A stretch of 64,000 nucleotides of DNA, from the NCBI GenBank assembly GCA_023853785.1, contig JAJIRX010000681.1, positions 124,001 through 188,000 on the forward strand, written 5' to 3'. This document shows positions 1 through 12,400 of the stretch, one piece after another. Source of the stretch: Psilocybe azurescens (lineage: Eukaryota > Basidiomycota > Agaricomycetes > Agaricales > Agrocybaceae). The notes beneath the pieces were generated by a model. It was not told the DNA's origin, did no database searches, and saw only the letters and a program-made list of their open reading frames with translations. The position numbers were made by a program, and so were the translations under genes. The stretch's first letter is position 1. Every line of letters starts with the position of its first letter.

Positions 1-3000
1 AGTCGTTTGGTTTCCTCATCCTCCCTAGCATAAATCTTGATGGATAGATCCAAGCCGTATTGCTAGGTGGGACGACAAGGTAAGATATATTGGTACAGTT
101 CGAGTGAAGATACACTCACGGGATAGAATTCCAGTGTTAAAATTTGGGTCAGTTGGAAGAGTAAAAGAAGCCAAGCAAAACAAGGAAATTTCGTCTCCAC
201 ATGTCCGTTACATCCAAACCATAGCCGGCGGAGATATAAGATGTGCCTGATATGAGATTGCTCCCACTTTCTGCGCCAAAGAGTGTACAAGATTGATTGG
301 GCCCTAACTCATCCCTGTGCAAAGATTTTACCCATGAGTAATGCCCATAACATCGAAAGAAGAAGGCATTACGGATATTTGGAAAGCCCCAATCCATTAC
401 GAGGCACTATTGCAGCGCCATCGCATGTTAGCTGCGTCAAAAATAAGCTTTTCGTAGTGATGACAGTAAAAAAAAACCAACCGTGATCCGCATGAACTCA
501 TTTTCCATACATGATTCCCATGCTAGAAAGCGCATTGAACATATGAACGTCAATTTGAATGCGGAGACTGACCATATGCAATAGGGTTGACGTAATACTG
601 CGTGAGGGAAGTACCGATCAGCTTGCATATACTTGACAAGGAACAACCACTTACAATCCAGAATAGCCATCTCTTCATCTTTATTACCGGCAAAATATAT
701 CCCGTGTACTCGACACTGCCAGAGGATTAGCATCGTTAAAATATAAAGGGTAGCGACTCACAAATTTGGAATGAAGAAGACTGCGAGACGGAAGGCTGAA
801 TCAAAGTTGAAACAGAGGAGGCCAAATGTACGGAAGAATCCTTGCATGACAAGGTACGCGATATAGTTGAATAGGTGGAAGGTCCAGAAACCTCCTGCTG
901 ATCTATGGAGCCCGGACATGAAGTACACCACGATATTAAACAAGATGATACGTGTAGCGGAGAACGGAAGATCGGCTAGGGTGTTGGCGACGGCAATTGC
1001 AGACGCTCTGTACATGCTATAGTTGGTCTGAGAGAACATTAAATATACAGATAAATACACAAAGAAATCAAGTGCACCTGTTTGCGTAGAATAGGCCTTC
1101 CAATCATTTGCATGGGCATCTAAGATGCGGTTAACACTCGATATCTAGCAAGAAAAATGTTGTGTCGTAAATACCTCGCCAAAGGCATCCAGACACGTCG
1201 TCAACAAAGCGGCGAAGATTACCCCCCACGCGTAAAGGCGCCACTGGAAGTTGTAGGTTGATCAAAGTAAGCAGCACCGATGACGAGTGCTAGAAGCTGA
1301 ACGGAAATGAGCACAAATGAGTATACAACTAAGATGGTGACGCACAATTGAAAGAGAAAAGCTGGTATAAAGTTGGAATTTGTCCTGTAGTTTCTGCTGG
1401 AATTGCCTGACTGTCAATGCTTTGATTTGTCCGGTATAACCGAGCGTGTAAGGGACTCTTCTTCGACACGCCTTTCTTCTTGTCCGCAGCTACTGCAACA
1501 CGGAAAGCCTCCTGATCAGCCTTCTCCGTTTCCATATGAAGCCTGTATTTCTCGAGCGTGTCCATGTTGTCAGCAGCATATTGAGATTTCTTGTAACTCG
1601 CTTCCAACGCTTCCGGAGTTGATGGCGTATCTTCAGCTGATCGACCAGGAGCAAAGCGACGTTCGTTCGGATCCGTGCACCCAGTGAGATAATCAGCTGT
1701 GCTTTGGCGAGGAAGTGATTGGAATCCCAAATTTTCAAAATAGGCTCGCGCCTCCGCAGGAGGTCCGTAAAATACTTGTCGACCTTGGTCGAGAACAAGA
1801 ACTTTATCGAATAGCTCATAGATACTCTCTCCAGCTTGATATCTGTATCCGAAACACTTAGTGAAGACGGACGGTTTGAGAAGCTTCAATAGCTTACAAA
1901 GTGACAAAGGTGGTTTGACCAAGGATATCCGTCATAATCCGCAAGCTTTTGACAAAATCAAGAGCTGTCGACGCATCCAGACCACGTGTAGAATTGTCCC
2001 AACATTGAACTCGTGCACGGGTGGCCATCATCTCAGCGATGCTGATGCGCTTGCGTTCGCCGCCGGATACACCACGCACAAATTCATCGCCGACCAGGGT
2101 TTGTTTGGTGTGAGAAACATTCAGCATACGAAGGAGAGTGTCCGCCACTTCAGCGTCGAACTGTTTGCGAGTTACACCAGGCAGACGACCATTGGGCCCA
2201 GGAGTCTTTCTGTAAAAAGGGTAAGATGTCAATAGGCGCCTCAAGACATTGAACACACGCGTACGTAGACAAAGCGAATGCCAAGGTCTGAGCCACAGTT
2301 AAAGTGGCGATATGTATGTCATCTTTTGGTTATCTAGCGTGAGTACGAAATATCAAAACGATATCGAAGCTTCGCTACCTTCTTGATTGTAAACGACCTC
2401 TCCTTTGTAAAATTTTCGCATTTCCTCCGCTTCAATCCCTGCATACAAAACTTCGCCGGAAACTCTTGCATATCCTTCTCGCTGGTTTGCTATGGTCTTG
2501 AGAAACGTCGAACAACCAGATCCTGGGCATCCAAGGACGAGACACATTTCCCGAGGTTTTAGTGCCCCTGATGACCTGCATACGGTAACGGTTATGACAC
2601 TCATATATCAGTTTCTGAATGGGCGAACATACGAGTGAATTATGGTCTTCGTAGGAAATGATTTTTTCGACGGGAACAGAGGAGAAATGAAAGACCAGAT
2701 AAAAAGAAAGGGGGCCAGGAAGAACGATAAGAATGCACCTAGTGGAGTGTAAACATTGCAAGAAATTGAGACACAGCGCTAAAACTAACCTCCCAAAGTT
2801 CCGACATAAAACTTGCAGTGGAATGAGTTAAATACATGTTCGCTTTTGTTAGATCATCTCAAATACCTTGCTGTCCATTCCCCCATAACTTCTACTTGCA
2901 GGTCATCCCATATAATGCCAACATTCTATCGAAGCCAAAACCGTAGGTAAAAATTATACCAAAAATGATAAATCTTCACGTACTTTATGTGAGATCCCTG

Positions 3001-3280
3001 CCTTTTGATTCGCATCGTTCGACGACGTCAAATATTCGCGAAGATCGAAGCGGTCATCAGTGTGTTCAGCGCCTTTTTCAATATCCTGACTAGCTGCTGT
3101 TGATTCTGTTGACTTGGTGCCACTCCTTGCCGCCTCTGACCGCTTAGAAAGCTGTCGAGAGAGTTCGTTAAATTGCTCTTCAGCACGGATGACATCGACC
3201 TGGTGGGCGCTCGAAGCCCGGGTGCTGTCGTCGAATGTATCACCAAGGCCATACGCCTCAGCCTTTTCAGGGTCGGCCAT
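1..3280 (-). CDS. PDR-type ABC (ABCG) transporter, N-terminal half, partial at left edge
   Basis: Plasma-membrane drug or xenobiotic efflux pump of the fungal pleiotropic drug resistance family (NBD-TMD-NBD-TMD order). The start is the ATG at 3278-3280 ([14 protein letters not shown]). A polar N-terminus is followed by nucleotide-binding domain 1: PDR-style Walker [10 protein letters not shown] (about 2510-2530), signature [11 protein letters not shown] (about 2040-2075) and Walker B with the PDR-specific form [11 protein letters not shown] (about 1965-2000). Membrane domain 1 follows (helices at about 760-1060), then the loop bearing MENEF and the CTLFGA and [10 protein letters not shown] blocks near 180-310. 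Those blocks precede NBD2 in this family, so the second NBD and TMD lie beyond base 1. Many short introns interrupt it. Two one-base offsets (G-run 1452-1454, C-run 1222-1227) break the frame but the flanking protein is conserved. The substrate cannot be told from sequence. Confidence 0.93.
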
Positions 3281-5977
3281 TTCAATGGTATGAGGGAAGC
3301 AGCAGGAAATTATACACCAATGGTCAAATGTTATATATATGTTTTTTTTGGGTAGTAGCATTCCCGCGTGCCATCGTCGGGTTTAAACCCCTTTCAGCAA
3401 TGGTCCCGCAGGCCCGAGGAAATGAATCACAATCGGATCCGGAATGAGAGGAGCCTTCCTCAGAGCATTGTACAGTCAGGTTTCTTTCTCTCCGATCAGA
3501 TCTTTGTCAAGTGTAAACATTTGTAAGTACATATAAACTTATATCTGCAGTCTTGCCAGTAAGGCTAAGGAAAACGGTATCTTGGATCTCTTACATTTCA
3601 TAGGTGGAAGACGTAACAGCGATTGAGCGATCCGGAGTGGTTTTGAAGAAGTACCAATCCGGGCTGAGTAAGATAGGCATATAAGTGTATAATCATCCAT
3701 ATTACGATGGGCGAAAGCAAGTGCCTGATGGGATGACATGCAACACATGGCCCGATCACTGATGTTGAATCTCTTGCGGTCTTGACATGACTCAATCAAC
3801 ACCACCGAGATGGCAAGGAGTACATCGAGTCGAGTAAGTTTCTTTTAGTTTCGCTGAAGCCATGAACATCCTGAATATTTGCTTTTTTCGGTATCGGGGA
3901 ATACTTCACGCCAAGGTGACCAAGTCTAAGAACTGAGTAGCAAAGAAATAACAAGAGCAGAGTACCCAATGCGGAGCAATTGTTCTACGTCCATGCGTCG
4001 GTCAATACGCCTTCAGAAATTAACCAGGATCTTGGCATAATTAACATTTCCTTTCTTGGGATCTGTGAGAATAACTTACCAACCATATAACGTCATAAAG
4101 CCCATTTATCCATTTCGTGCTTACATATAGCAACTTGGGGATGTTAACAAAGTGGGATCTTGTCAGGAAGGAATGGGGATTGCTAAGACGACCATGCTAG
4201 AGGCCGAAGACGCTGGAAGACGACGTGTTCAGTGCTGCATTGAACGGCAAGCTAAACAAACACTTCAGTTGCTAAAGATGATATCATCACAGCCAAGAAT
4301 CCGCAGTCCGAAGTTGAAGGAGATTTCGAGGACATTCAAGGCGGTTCAAGGCGCGTTGAAATGACGAACGAAATAGGGCATCGGTCTATATGTATAAGCC
4401 CTCAAAAAACAGAAATAAATGAACGATAACTTCTGTATTCTCCAGACTAGAATAAAGTCAGGAAGAAGTCGAACTGGACTAACCTGCATATCTGTATAAC
4501 ATGCATAGACGATGCAATGTCTTTCGGCGAAATTCCGTCAGCATAAATTACATTTGGAAGGTTTCGATTCTGCGCACATAAGTGGGATGAGTCAAGCGGG
4601 GCCAACGGGCATCTTCCTCGTGTTCAAAGTGCTATAACCGTTACAAAGGCCCCTTGCTGGCAGAAGGAGGAGTGGGAGGCATTCTATCTTTGATCAGTAT
4701 CTAATCGTTGTGGTTGCCGAGAGCAAGCGACTATTGATGAACGCCATAAAACCAATCCAGTGGACGGGTACAAAAGTGAACACTCTTGTTTAAGAGAATT
4801 CGTATGCGGCAAACCTGTTCAAGATGGTAGACAGGTGAGGGGCCGCTTCTTGGGAGTTTCAGATAAGGAATGGGTAGAAAGCACAACGGTTATGGTTCAA
4901 GTGACCAGATAATAACGTTTGCATCTGATTGATGATATTGTTGGTTTATGCCCTGATTATGGCATTGAAGCAGGTGAGCACGACGCGCAAGGCGTTGAAC
5001 GTCGAGACTGAACCTGACTGCCGTTATTAGTGCTCGTTGTTTGGCGTCGCTTGACAGAACATAATGAAAATAAAAAGACACCGCCACACAGTTCATTTTC
5101 CTGCTCATTGCGTTCCAACTGGGCTCAGACTGATCAACTCCGAGAGTCCCAGCTCAAGGCTATGTATGCGATCTCTCTCCGACCTGGAGCGCGGAAAAGA
5201 AAAGGCTATATCTCATCCGCTCTCTACATATGTATATCTTCCGAGGCCAAAATTATCCGCGTGTGAAGGAGCCGCATAAACTGCCACAGACGTCCAACCT
5301 TCAATGGAGGTCGATCCACAGATCGTCCAATAAAGCGTGAATGCAAAAATACTCCATCAGCTCCGTGACTTTTCGTGGGTTCAGTGATTGTGATACTGTG
5401 AACCTGCTCGATAAGTGTCGGCACAGTATCAGATTCCTGCCGAGCCTCGCAGGTATAGAGCGTTCTCGGGGAAAACAAGGATTCCTCAGAAACTCCGCGT
5501 CCGGGTCTCAGCCAGGTGGTCCCAGCTATTATAACGCCTGAGGGGCCTGGCCCTGCCACATCACGTTCATAGAGCGGACGTTCTCCCTGATCTTCGACTG
5601 ACATCTTTGACTTCGGACACACTGGCACTTTGACTTCTGTCCGTCCCTCTCTAAGCTTTTGTTTGGGAAAGCAGGGATACTGTACTCTTCTTAGAACTGA
5701 GGTCGGGCTGCAACGGAAATAGTACAAATGACTGGCAAAGTAAACAGGTACTCGCTAAAGCATCGATGGTGCACATTCTCAGAACAGATACCATGCAAGC
5801 CTTCTCTCTATAAATTCTTGCGATGGACAGTTCGCCCTGATCACGCCTCTCACGGAGTGTCAGTTAATCGAAGCCAAGTTCCTTGACCGACCCGTTGATG
5901 GATCAATTATCTGGTCCGCTCAAATACAAAGAGCCCTAGATTTGATCCTCTTGCCCTCTTGCCGTCCACTCCCTAAT
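3281..5977. other. gene-poor interval upstream of the ABC transporter
   Basis: About 2.7 kb with no protein I can recognise. The first few hundred bases must contain the ABC transporter promoter, and the last part the promoter of the GH128 gene. Splice-like signals occur here and there (for example a GTAAGTTATT motif on the minus strand near 4075) but no coherent exon chain forms. It may contain a non-coding transcript or an eroded gene. The longest open frame is listed separately. Confidence 0.5.
5224..5604 (-). CDS. hypothetical open reading frame, doubtful
   Basis: An uninterrupted frame of about 126 codons beginning MSVEDQGERPLYERD at the ATG at 5602-5604. The frame stays open a further 41 codons upstream. 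I recognise no domain, signal peptide or membrane segment, and composition is mixed with several Arg/Gly/Pro stretches. It sits alone in a gene-poor interval and reads opposite to the downstream GH128 gene, whose promoter it would approach. It could be a chance frame. Its only support is its length relative to its surroundings. Confidence 0.2.
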   Translation of the reverse strand: MSVEDQGERPLYERDVAGPGPSGVIIAGTTWLRPGRGVSEESLFSPRTLYTCEARQESDTVPTLIEQVHSITITEPTKSHGADGVFLHSRFIGRSVDRPPLKVGRLWQFMRLLHTRIILASEDIHM

Positions 5978-7229
5978 ATGTTTGCCCGCGTCTCCTCCCT
6001 TCTTCTGGCTTTCTGGGTCTCGCTCTCGGTGGCTCACACTAAAAATCCTAAACGTGGTTTAGGCTACGCTGGCTCTGTCCCTGGAGACGTAATCAATGCC
6101 AACCAGACCAATAGTGTAATATCTTGGGAGTATAACTGGTCCAATCTGCCACCAGACTACCTTGCTACCTCAAACATACCATATGTTCCGATGCAATGGG
6201 GCTCTGTAGGGATCGATAGCTTTGCAGATGATGTCAAGGCTCAAGGGGCAAAAACGATTCTGGTGCATCCATTTCTCTGCAAAGTGTAAAATAATAAAGC
6301 TTACGGTTGGCTAGTCTTTCAACGAACCGGATTTTGATCAGGAGTCCAACATGCTCCCAGAAGATGCTGCCAAGTTGTGGATGCAATTTTTGGAGCCTCT
6401 GAAATCGACGGGTATCCGACTTGGAGGCCCTGCTGTCACTAACTCACCTACCGGTCGTCCTTGGCTAGTGTCATTCTTGCAGGCCTGTACAAATTGCACC
6501 ATCGATTTCCTTCCTTTGCACTGGTAATTTATTACACATCACGAATTTGCCTCATCTGAAACTTGTATTGCAGGTATGGATCCGGATTCGACTCTTTCTA
6601 CGGCTACATTTTTGACGTCCATAATCAATTTCCCCAATATCCGATTTGGATCACTGAATTTGCCGAGACATCGCCAAATGACACAGGCTAGCTATGCACA
6701 GTTTTCAAGATTATCCTACTTTCTAATCATGCATTACGCAGTCGTTTTCAACTTTATGAACACCACGATTACAGCTATGGATACTTTGCCCTGGATCGAG
6801 CGGTACTCCTGGTTTGGCTACTTCGTGAGTTTGATATTATCCGCGACTAAAGAAGGTTGTCTTACGCATTTGTTCAGCGTCCCCGACCCGATGTACACTA
6901 TAGTGAGTCATTATTGAGGCACATAATCATTCCATGATTCTGATTTTCTGTAAGATATGCTAAATGACGACGGGAGTCTCAATGCTTTGGGACAGCTTTA
7001 CACCGGCGCTAAAACTATCCATACTGAGATCATCACTTCTGCTCCCACTAGTACCTACAAGACCGTCAATGGCGCAGACAACCCTACCCAGGCTCCGGCC
7101 ACCACCTGGCCGTCCTTGCTGAGTTCAGCTCCGAGTACACGTGGATCAGTCCCTGCCGGCCTGCAGTTATTTATTCTTGCAATGTCGTTAGTCAGTGGTT
7201 TCTTTGGGTTAATATGGACTGCATTGTAG
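5978..7229 (+). CDS. secreted, probably GPI-anchored glycoside hydrolase (GH128 / Asl1-like beta-glucanase)
   Basis: Predicted endo-beta-1,3-glucanase-type enzyme acting on cell-wall glucan outside the cell. The ATG at 5978-5980 opens a signal peptide (MFARVSSLLLAFWVSLSVA). An upstream in-frame ATG at 5942 would spoil it. The mature domain starts KRGLGYAG. After an intron the acid/base motif SFNEPDF appears (about 6315), then GGPAVTNSP and LPLHW. After the next intron comes the nucleophile motif WITEFAETSPND (about 6640-6680), then WIERYSWFGYF, a pattern typical of GH128 (Glyco_hydro_cc). The C-terminus is Ser/Thr/Pro-rich and ends in a hydrophobic tail (about residues VPAGLQLFILAM to the stop), as expected for a GPI signal. 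The intron at 6687-6741 appears to use a GC donor. Likely role: wall remodelling or autolysis, as for mushroom GH128 enzymes. Confidence 0.88.
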
Positions 7230-7847
7230 GACTTTCTCATTCTTTCCAATTTTGGGTTTTTCGGTGTAGATATTGCGTACGGACGGATTGTTACTTGTAC
7301 ATTTTCAAAGATTTAAACTTTCTAATTATTAGGACCTAATGTCAGTAGTAACACACCTTCTTTTGAATACGAACACGATCATTGCTAAATTCGCGTTACA
7401 TTATACCTTGTTCCGAAGCTCAGAATCCGGTATCAGCAGCCCCCACTACCATATATTCAACCAACCAAATTAACGTAGTTGATGATTTTGATTTGACTTT
7501 AAATGCAATTGGATGTATATACGTACATACAATTCAAAGACATCTAATGGCACCTTGCAAGTACCTTGTACACACCACCAATATAAGTAGCCCAACGCCA
7601 TAAGTACCGAATAAATCTATAAAGAGGGGTTTGGTTCACTATTGGAGGTATTCCACAATCATTTGTGTTATTTCAGAAGTTAGAGTGGGACGTAGGTAGA
7701 TTGTAAGTAGGCATGGTTGCTCGCAAGTACAACTCTTTCATTACAGCGTGAGAGATCCTGACTAAGCGCACAAGACTCACCTCCAATATTGGCCCGTGCT
7801 AAAGCTTGGCTAAAGCTATCCCTTCAAATTCTAGTCAAGCACGCACC
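7230..7847. other. intergenic, no gene seen
   Basis: AT-rich 3' flank of the glucanase gene and 5' flank of the EF-hand gene. I find no conserved reading frame and no RNA gene. Confidence 0.5.
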
Positions 7848-9212
7848 ATGTTGAAACTCATTTACCTGCCATTATTTGGACTAATACCAGCCTGTCTTTC
7901 ACATGGGACTCACGATAATACTGGGCCCAATCAGGGAGAAACAATTCAAGAATATGCTCAGCGACACGTACGCCTTGTTATTTGCTCCTACACCACTTCA
8001 AGCTGAATTCACTCTCTGAGTAAACTAGATGTCGTCCGAACATCATATGTAGGATTTAACGTGCACCCTGACGGAATAAATACTGACGGCATGGTCCAGA
8101 GACTCGTTTGATGTTCGGAGTTTCTTCCAATTGCACGATTTGAACAGGTTGGGTGGTCCCGCCATATCCAAAAGGATCGCGCGTCTTACATCTCCTTAGG
8201 AACGGATTTTGGGACAAGGAAGAAATTGAAGCAATCTACGGTGTCCATCACGTTTATTCGCAGAAGAAGTCGAAGGCAAACAATCCCTTTCAACATTGCG
8301 TGGCTTGTTGCTGAATACCTTTTTTAAAGGATGACATCGAGCACCAGAAAAAGGCAGATCATATCGTCACAGCAGTTCTACAGCGACTTGATCTCAATGG
8401 TGATGGACTTGTATCACCCGAAGAACTTGAAAAGGTTGGCTTAGCAGGGTTACCGAACTTTGACGGTCTTGGTGCGGAAGGTCATCATTATGATGTTGAG
8501 AGTGGTATGTTACTTGATTCATTACCTCTTTCGACTTTCAACTAATCTTTGGATATTTATCAAGAATTCTTCCTGCATCATGAAGGTTTGCTTCAAATTC
8601 GATATGAACGTTTATATGTTTTAAACTGACCTTCCCTTGCAGAGCAGTTCCATTCTACTCCAGAAACACAAACAGACGAATCATATAATCACCCAGAAGA
8701 TATGGAACATTTTGCCCAACATGAGTCAATTGAACGCAAGGAAGCAGAGCGAGAAGCAAAATTCCAGGGCGTCACAGTCGAGGAGATCGTCAAGGAACAA
8801 GAGAAAGCAGCGTCGGAGGCTAAAGCAGCCGCACAAGCAGCTGCTCTTGCCGCCGCCGCAGAAGAACGTGCCTTTTCCGCTTCTAAGCCAGTAACAAGGG
8901 TCACCCCTCCGGAAAAGCAAGAGCCGGAAGTCAAGTATAAGAATGCCGGATCAGAAGGTGCTCGCAAAGGAGAGTGGGGAACCGGCGACCAAGGCTACAA
9001 ATCCCCTACAGACCCAAGTGACAAACTCAGGTCTGTTTTAGTCGCTTTGATCATTTGTTCTATTCCATTACTTATCAATCGACAACGCATAACAGAAAAA
9101 ATCTGCCATACAAGGTACTGTCTTCTTTGTTATTATCCGGTTTGATTTCTAAGTACTGAAACAGAGCCCTCGTATGCAGTACAAGTTCCGCCGCAACTGG
9201 GGTGATTTCTAA
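7848..9212 (+). CDS. SSP120: EF-hand calcium-binding secretory-pathway protein (Ssp120 / nucleobindin-like)
   Basis: Likely soluble ER/Golgi calcium-binding protein. In yeast, Ssp120 works with the Emp47-type cargo receptor. The ATG at 7848 starts a signal peptide (MLKLIYLPLFGLIPACLS). After QEYAQRHM the exon chain gives SFFQLHDLNRNGFWDKEEI, the first EF-hand, made by joining exons across the short intron that ends with 'ccttag' near 8200. The second EF-hand, DLNGDGLVSPEEL, lies near 8390-8430 with all calcium ligands present. An acidic His-rich linker follows, then an Ala/Glu/Lys coiled-coil stretch (about 8700-8880). The last three exons give KLRKNLPYKSPRMQYKF and the terminal RRNWGDF, a C-terminal pattern typical of this family. 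The stop is at 9210-9212. Several introns are about 50 nt. Confidence 0.85.
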
Positions 9213-9470
9213 ACATCTGTAAACAAGCATACCCGCGTACATACCATGGTCAACCATTTACTTGATTTGTCCCCTTGTCTGTAATCATTATATAAGTTAT
9301 CGCATTTGTGTTGGCTGGAATATGGAATGTTTTCAGTTCTTAAATTATTGATTGGGTGCCAATATTGCCCATTCTCGGCGAACATATCATTGAAGGGTAT
9401 CTTGGATTAAAGTCATTAAACTTTTAGATAAACTAGGTAATTCACAGCGGGTCCACATGTCAAAATAGCC

Positions 9471-12400
9471 CTATCGTCCGTCAAACATATCATACATAAT
9501 ACTCTGTTCAACAGCTTCCCAGTCGATGTTCCCACCACTTGCGTATACGCTCTCGTACGATGAGACGCTGACGTTCGACAAAAACGGTACCAAGTCTCGC
9601 ATACTTTCAATTTGCCGCAGTGAAGACAGAAGTGGTCTCCGCATTGGTCTTTGCTCAGTCTGACTCGTCAAGTGTTCAACTTGCTTCATATTGGAAGTTT
9701 CCTGGATTTTGAACTATCAACAAAGTTATCGAATTTGAAATGCAACTCTTACCCCTGCAGGCAAATTTCCTGCAATTTCAGATAATTGATCCATCATGGC
9801 TTCTGGTAACCAGTCATCAGGCCGGTAGACTGCATCTACAGTGTCCGTAATAAATATCCATTGATGACTATTAAACTATCAAAAGAGAAGGCCTGCAAGA
9901 AGTAGTTTTGCTCACATCTGGAACTCCTCAGTTTGCAGTACAAGAAGCGTGTCTAGGCATTTGCAGGCAGAAAGTATGAGCTGAAGATCTTCTGAACCAT
10001 CTGCAGGCATATTAATCATAGCTTGCTCAAAGATTCGGTACTGAAAGTACGGGTTAGTTGTAATTGTGATAGAACCATACTCGATCGGCCTCACCATTTC
10101 AGTAAGAACCACTGGCCAGAAGCTTGTCAAATTGTGGGGAGACAATCGGCAAAGAAGGACTCGAATGCATAGGAATACTTCGCTCTGAACAACAGGCGAT
10201 GATACACTGCGGAATATGTCCACAAGCTTTTCTTGAATAGTCGGTAGTTGCGTCAAGAAGCCATTTTTTCTCCACTGAAAAGGACAAATGATAATCGTCG
10301 AAGGTTTAGTGATCTCAAGAGCATTTCATATTCCCGGTTGGTAAATATATTGGCTGATGGTGCATTTGCTAGTTTGCCTGTTCCTAAGGTCATGATGTAT
10401 TCTCGTGTAGGTATTGGCTTTAACATACCAAGTAATTCCGGTAATGTCGTCTTGTCGGAATCGTATAAGATTTTGATTATTGGCCGCCATTGAGACGCAT
10501 CGTTAGGATTACAGTTAAAAAGCCTGTTATCGTTAAGAAGATCGGTGACAGGAGTTCGCCAGGACTTCAAAGCGGCTGGTATTCGTGACATTTCCTGCAA
10601 TATCTGTATCACTATACCGTCGACGTCCATCGGCCTGAGTTCGATTTAAAAGGAGCAAATTTACAAGCAAAGGCCAGCTAACGCACCTGGTCTTGCCGCG
10701 CATTGCTGGATTAACGATATAATAGATAATGTTATTACAGGCACTGATGATTTTGTCATTTTCCATCAAGAGCTTTCGCAAGTTGGGCAGGGCAGAAGTT
10801 GCAACGAAATTGTTGATCTGTATCTGCTGTTGAGAAAATTTCGCATGAATTGTCGAACAATCTTACTTGTCCGATGACTTCTATCGATCCTAACTTCGGC
10901 GCCTCCAATGATGCTGATGCGCCATTGGTGTCTGACTTCTCGTCGGATCGACTTGTAAGTTCTGTTGGAAAGTTCAATCTAAGCTGCAGGTGAAGGAAAT
11001 GTTCACAGGAATGGCACCATTTCGCAAAGCAGGCGATTCTCTGCCACTATTGATGACCGATTCTTTCGTGCTCCGGCGGATCCAGGAGCCTTGATCTGTA
11101 AAGCGTCCAACATACACCATACATGATTCAAGGAGTTTGCCATAACAGTCCTAGATTACATTTTGAGTTGTTGAAAAACATGCGCACAATAAAAACATAC
11201 TTGAAGTTCCTTTCGAATTTTTCGGTCTTCCATCGCAGTCGTTTGGGTAATCTTTTCCGCGAGCACACCCAGACATCTACAGGACCTAAATTTCAGCTGT
11301 TGTGTAAAAAGACAGTTGATTCAAAAAACCTGAGTGCATAAAAGTTGGATGTTCTGAAATCCTTCGAAGCGGCCAGAATTTCCTTCACTAATTGAACATA
11401 GCGACTCCAAACCTGGACCGCTAGAGGACTTTCAAGTCGGCGAAGGTATTCCTCAAGGAATTTAAATAGAATTGCATCGGTTCTGGTGGCATCATGAGAA
11501 ATGAGGCCCATTATATCTAGAATGAACGTACAAATTGGGATTTAATGTTTGTTTCTTGCCTTTTTCCAATGAAGTTAGAATACGGCTCTCGATGCTGTCA
11601 CAAATCATTTGCACTGCATTTTGGGCGTTGGCTACAAGTACATCCACAAGTTCAAATGCGGAGTCAGGGGGAAGAAGTCGATAACTGCACCGATCAGGAC
11701 GGGACGACAGTCTACCGAAAGCAAGAGAGACTCACTGTGACATCGCGACTCCACCAATTAACTACCGATTCGAATACTTCTGCATTCTGAACACGAAAGA
11801 GATGCTCAAGCACTCTGCGACATCGAAGTCTTGTTCGAGTATAGATAAGCGACAATGTGTCATCCATCGGTGACCAGGGAAGGGAAGGTTTCCATATAAG
11901 CGAGGCCCATACAGAATATAGTACCCGTACACCTTCATCCAAAGAGCGATAGCCAGGAAAGCGTGACTAGGCCGGTATATGAGAACATGTAAAATATCCG
12001 AAAAAGGACATACCGTCAATTGTTCCAGTGGATTGGAGGAACTGGCGTCGGAACCAAACACATTCGAGACATATCCGAGTAAACCACTGGTTTCCGTTGC
12101 TGTCTTTTCAAGTGCGGGTAATTCATCTTCAGATTCCAGTTCAGTCGTATATGCAAGGCTCAACAAAATTAAGCGCTCTAGGGCATTGAGCAACATTATC
12201 AACTCGGCATCTGTGATGGTGGTGTGCATGTCTTCTGCGTACTCCTTCTTTTGAACCGTCGCCTTCAATACATCTCCCAGAGCGGACATTGTTTGACGGC
12301 ACAGACAATCGTTCAGAGGGGTGACAACTACCTGTAAGGCAGGTTGGAACTGTGGCACGGCCATAAGGATGAAATCCAACCAGTGCTGTAAAACAGGCCG

